The notes under the pieces are model-generated. The model had not been told where the DNA came from. It saw only the letters and a list, made by a program, of their open reading frames with translations, and searched no databases. A DNA stretch of 64,000 bases from Cytophagales bacterium (GTDB lineage Bacteria; Bacteroidota; Bacteroidia; Cytophagales; Thermoflexibacteraceae), in the NCBI GenBank assembly GCA_013298985.1, contig JAAFJS010000002.1, positions 1 through 64,000 of the forward strand, read 5' to 3'. Both the position numbers and the translations under genes were made by a program. Numbering within the stretch: position 1 is the stretch's first letter; each line of letters opens with the position of its first letter. Below are positions 60,974-64,000 of the stretch, piece after piece.

Positions 60974-62044
60974 TTACATCAATTTACTCACCAAATACGC
61001 CAAATCTGCTTGGGTATGCAAACTGCTCAAAACTACCCGCGTGATGAGTTCGCTGTTGGGCTTCGGATAGGGGAAAGAAGAAATCAAAATATTGTTTTCC
61101 AATAATTTTTCATACAAACTGTTTTTGGAAGTTCGGAAAACAGGATAGGCAGGCGTAAAGTCAAATAGCTGTAAATCTGCGGTTTGCCCGATAAAAAAAG
61201 CAATATTTGTTTTCAGTTTTTCTAATTGCCTTTGATAAATAGATTGTGATTTCAAAAACGCATATAGGTATGCAGGCAGGGCAGGCGAAGCACCACTATA
61301 AAAAATGCTTTTCTGTAACGTTTGGATTATTTCTTTGTTGCCAAGCACCAAGCCTGCGGACATTCCTAATGCTTTTCCCATCGAGGCTACGACTACTTTA
61401 TTGACAAAAGGCAAGTCAGGAATTTGAGAAAAAATACCACTTCCGCGTTCGCCCACAATGCCAATGCCATGTGAGTCGTCTGCAATCAAAATCACTTGTT
61501 TATTTTGAGAGGAAGCCCATTCATTTATTGCTGTAAGCCATTGAAAATCATGGACTTTACCGTTCAGTGAATCCACTGCATTACAAACAAGCACCAGAGA
61601 GTTTTTAGAAGTTGAGGTGGCGTTTTTGATGCTTTGCACCCAATCCTCAAAGCGGTGGTGGTCGTTTGGGTTTTCCAATCCCGAAAAAACGGCGGGGTGC
61701 GTATGGGGTGCATAGAGGATTTGGTAGCCTTGTGCGCCAAGTTCACGAATCCACTGGGCGACGAGCTGACCCGCCAAAAAGCCCGAAGACATGGTAAGGC
61801 TTGCGGCTGCTCCCGTCCACGCGCAAAGGTAATTTTCCATTTCCTCAAAAACTTTCAGCCGAAGATTGGAGGTGCGCGAGCTACCGTAGTTTGTGCCGTA
61901 AATGCTGATTCCTTCGTGGATAAGTGCCTGAAAATCTGTATTAACTGCCATACCCAAGTAGGAAGTGCCACTAAAAAACAGCAATTCTTCTGTTTCAGTT
62001 TTCACTGTCCTGCTTGGGTGCTGGGTGGAAAAAAAAGTTTTCAA
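60974..62044 (-). CDS. alpha-oxoamine synthase / 8-amino-7-oxononanoate synthase-like PLP enzyme
   Basis: YGTNYGSSRTSNLRLKVFEEME, DDSHGIGIVGERGSGI, VVASMGKALGMSAG. Confidence 0.88.
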   Translation of the reverse strand: MKTFFSTQHPSRTVKTETEELLFFSGTSYLGMAVNTDFQALIHEGISIYGTNYGSSRTSNLRLKVFEEMENYLCAWTGAAASLTMSSGFLAGQLVAQWIRELGAQGYQILYAPHTHPAVFSGLENPNDHHRFEDWVQSIKNATSTSKNSLVLVCNAVDSLNGKVHDFQWLTAINEWASSQNKQVILIADDSHGIGIVGERGSGIFSQIPDLPFVNKVVVASMGKALGMSAGLVLGNKEIIQTLQKSIFYSGASPALPAYLYAFLKSQSIYQRQLEKLKTNIAFFIGQTADLQLFDFTPAYPVFRTSKNSLYEKLLENNILISSFPYPKPNSELITRVVLSSLHTQADLAYLVSKLM

Positions 62045-62045
62045 T

Positions 62046-62606
62046 TTATACCGTTAAAAGTTCTTTTTCCTTGGCTACCATCATTTCGTCTAACTTCTTA
62101 ATGAACTTATCTGTAAGGACTTGCACTGTTGCTTCTGCCTTTTTGACATCATCTTCGGGCGTGCCTGTCTTGACCAATTTTTTCAAAGATTCGTTGGTGT
62201 CTTTTCTGATGTTTCGCACCTTGACTTTGGCATCTTCTATTTCGTTTTTGACCTGTTTGACCAATCCCTTGCGCCTTTCTTCGCTGAGGGGCGGGAAGGA
62301 AACACGCAAAGTGCCGCCTTCGTTTTTGGGAGAAACGCCCAAATCGCTGTTTTGAATGGCGCGTTCTATTTCTATCAAGGAAGTCTTATCAAAAGGCTTG
62401 ACCAGCAGGGTGCGAGCATCAGCAGACGTTACCGAAGCCATCTGCGGCAGGGCATTTTGCATACCATAAAAATTTACCATAATTCCGTCCAGCATACTGG
62501 GAGAGGCTTTGCCAGCCCTCACTTTCAGCAATTCAGCCGCAGTATGGCTAATAGTTTTATCCATTGAGCCTTCTGCATCTTTGAGATTTTTATTTATATC
62601 ACTCAT
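62046..62606 (-). CDS. frr: ribosome recycling factor
   Basis: LLKVRAGKASPSMLDGIMVNFYG, LRVSFPPLSEERRKGLVKQVK. Confidence 0.97.
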   Translation of the reverse strand: MSDINKNLKDAEGSMDKTISHTAAELLKVRAGKASPSMLDGIMVNFYGMQNALPQMASVTSADARTLLVKPFDKTSLIEIERAIQNSDLGVSPKNEGGTLRVSFPPLSEERRKGLVKQVKNEIEDAKVKVRNIRKDTNESLKKLVKTGTPEDDVKKAEATVQVLTDKFIKKLDEMMVAKEKELLTV

Positions 62607-62623
62607 TATTTTTATTAATTTAT

Positions 62624-63331
62624 TTACATACTAATTAACGTTCCCACTTCTTCTCCTTGTACCAATTTCAGCAAATTTTCAGCAATATTCATGTCAAAAA
62701 CCACAATCGGCAAATTATTTTCTTTGCAAAGCGTGAAGGCAGTCATGTCCATCACGTTGAGGTTCTTGTTGATAACCTCATCAAAGGAAACTTTGGTGTA
62801 GCGTGTGGCTGTAGGGTCTTTTTCGGGGTCAGCCGTATAAACACCATCCACGCGTGTGCCTTTTAGCACCACATCTGCCTCAATCTCGATAGCGCGCAGA
62901 CTTGCCGCACTGTCCGTTGTGAAATAAGGATTGCCCGTTCCCGCCCCAAAAATAACGACTCTGCCTTTTTCTAAGTGCCTCACCGCCCTGCGCCTAATAA
63001 AAGGCTCGCAGACTTGGTTAATCGGAATAGCAGACATCAGGCGCGTGTAAAGCCCTACTTTTTCTAAGGCACTTTGCAACGCCATGCCGTTGATGAGGGT
63101 TGCGAGCATACCCATGTGGTCGCCCTGCACGCGGTCTATGCCTATGCGTTCTGCCTGTCCGCCCCTAAAAATATTGCCACCACCAATCACAATCGCCATC
63201 TGTACGCCCAGAGAAGTTGCCCGCTTGATTTCCTGCGCGTATTCTTCTAAGCGGCTGGGGTCAATCCCATATTTCTTGTCGCCCATCAAGGCTTCGCCAC
63301 TCAATTTGAGAAGTATTCTTTTATATTTCAT
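62624..63331 (-). CDS. pyrH: UMP kinase
   Basis: [61 protein letters not shown]. Confidence 0.98.
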   Translation of the reverse strand: MKYKRILLKLSGEALMGDKKYGIDPSRLEEYAQEIKRATSLGVQMAIVIGGGNIFRGGQAERIGIDRVQGDHMGMLATLINGMALQSALEKVGLYTRLMSAIPINQVCEPFIRRRAVRHLEKGRVVIFGAGTGNPYFTTDSAASLRAIEIEADVVLKGTRVDGVYTADPEKDPTATRYTKVSFDEVINKNLNVMDMTAFTLCKENNLPIVVFDMNIAENLLKLVQGEEVGTLISM

Positions 63332-63418
63332 GTTAGGTCTTTGTAGCTTAAATTTGACAAAGATATTAAATTTATCTTTTTTACAAATCTTTTTTTATAT
63401 TTGAAAAATTATTCATGT

Positions 63419-64000
63419 ATGCTTAGACCTTTCATTTCGCCCTCCACACTTCAGCACTTGAGAATCCCATTTTCATTTTTCTTGTTGCCCGTTTATTTAT
63501 TTGCACTCAGTGTTTCGCCAACTATAGATTGGACAAAGGCTTTGCTTGCCTTTGTCGCGCTTCACCTATTCGTCTATCCCGCCAGCAACGGCTTCAATTC
63601 GTACTACGACAAAGACGAAAAAAGTATTGGCGGCATAGAAAAACCGCTGCCTGTGAGCAAGCAACTCCTGCACATCTCCTTAATTTTTGATTTGATAGGT
63701 TTAAATATCTCATTTTTAGTAAGTTGGGAGTTTGCATTGGCTATACTCATCTATGGTTTAGTTTCCAAAGCATACAGCCACCCCGTCATTCGCCTGAAGA
63801 AATATCCCATCAGTAGCTTGCTCACCATTGCGATTTTTCAGGGAGGCTTTATTTTTTTGGCAACCTACCAGTGCGTGAACCAAGTAGCTGTAAATCAACT
63901 TTTTGAAATACCAATTCTCCTGCCTGCGTGCCTGAGTTCGCTGATGTTGCTTGGCTCTTACCCCATGACGCAAATCTATCAGCATGAGGAAGATAGCAAG
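63419..64000 (+). CDS. UbiA-like prenyltransferase (partial, runs off window)
   Basis: Read directly (not in ORF track because no stop): MLRPFISPSTLQHLRIPFSFFLLPVYLFAL...YPASNGFNSYYDKDEKSIGGIEKPLPVS with N...YDKD motif. Confidence 0.75.
   Translation, partial: MLRPFISPSTLQHLRIPFSFFLLPVYLFALSVSPTIDWTKALLAFVALHLFVYPASNGFNSYYDKDEKSIGGIEKPLPVSKQLLHISLIFDLIGLNISFLVSWEFALAILIYGLVSKAYSHPVIRLKKYPISSLLTIAIFQGGFIFLATYQCVNQVAVNQLFEIPILLPACLSSLMLLGSYPMTQIYQHEEDSK

Overview
AT-rich chromosomal segment of a Bacteroidota bacterium (Cytophagia-like by gene content; inferred without any database search). Most of it is housekeeping and envelope genes: mtaB, an M50 protease, sucA, a class III adenylate cyclase, a DEAD-box helicase, a SpoIIE-type phosphatase, a large alpha-2-macroglobulin lipoprotein, a multi-LysM protein, a sulfatase, a photolyase, a DAHP synthase/chorismate mutase, orphan nuoC, endonuclease V, TrpB2, a GMC oxidoreductase pair, a BNR/sortilin-like protein, lon, frr, pyrH and a partial UbiA. 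No tRNA, rRNA, CRISPR array or prophage was recognised. The strongest unusual signals are: (1) a complete-looking ribosome-mediated transcription attenuator upstream of the DAHP synthase/chorismate mutase gene, with a Bacteroidota-type promoter, the leader peptide MNPTANTYFSFYYFWYDTIV*, an antiterminator candidate and a terminator; (2) a protein with an N-terminal RelE/ParE-like domain, a UvrD-like SF1 helicase and ankyrin repeats; (3) a 178-bp MITE with 13-bp TIRs and a 5-bp TSD placed exactly at a start codon; (4) a fused remnant of a xisH-xisI pair; (5) intergenic hairpins with changing stems and a constant TAAA loop; (6) a transglycosylase-like LysM protein whose catalytic Glu position is Ser; (7) a 5'-truncated IS481-type transposase beside a truncated SRPBCC gene.
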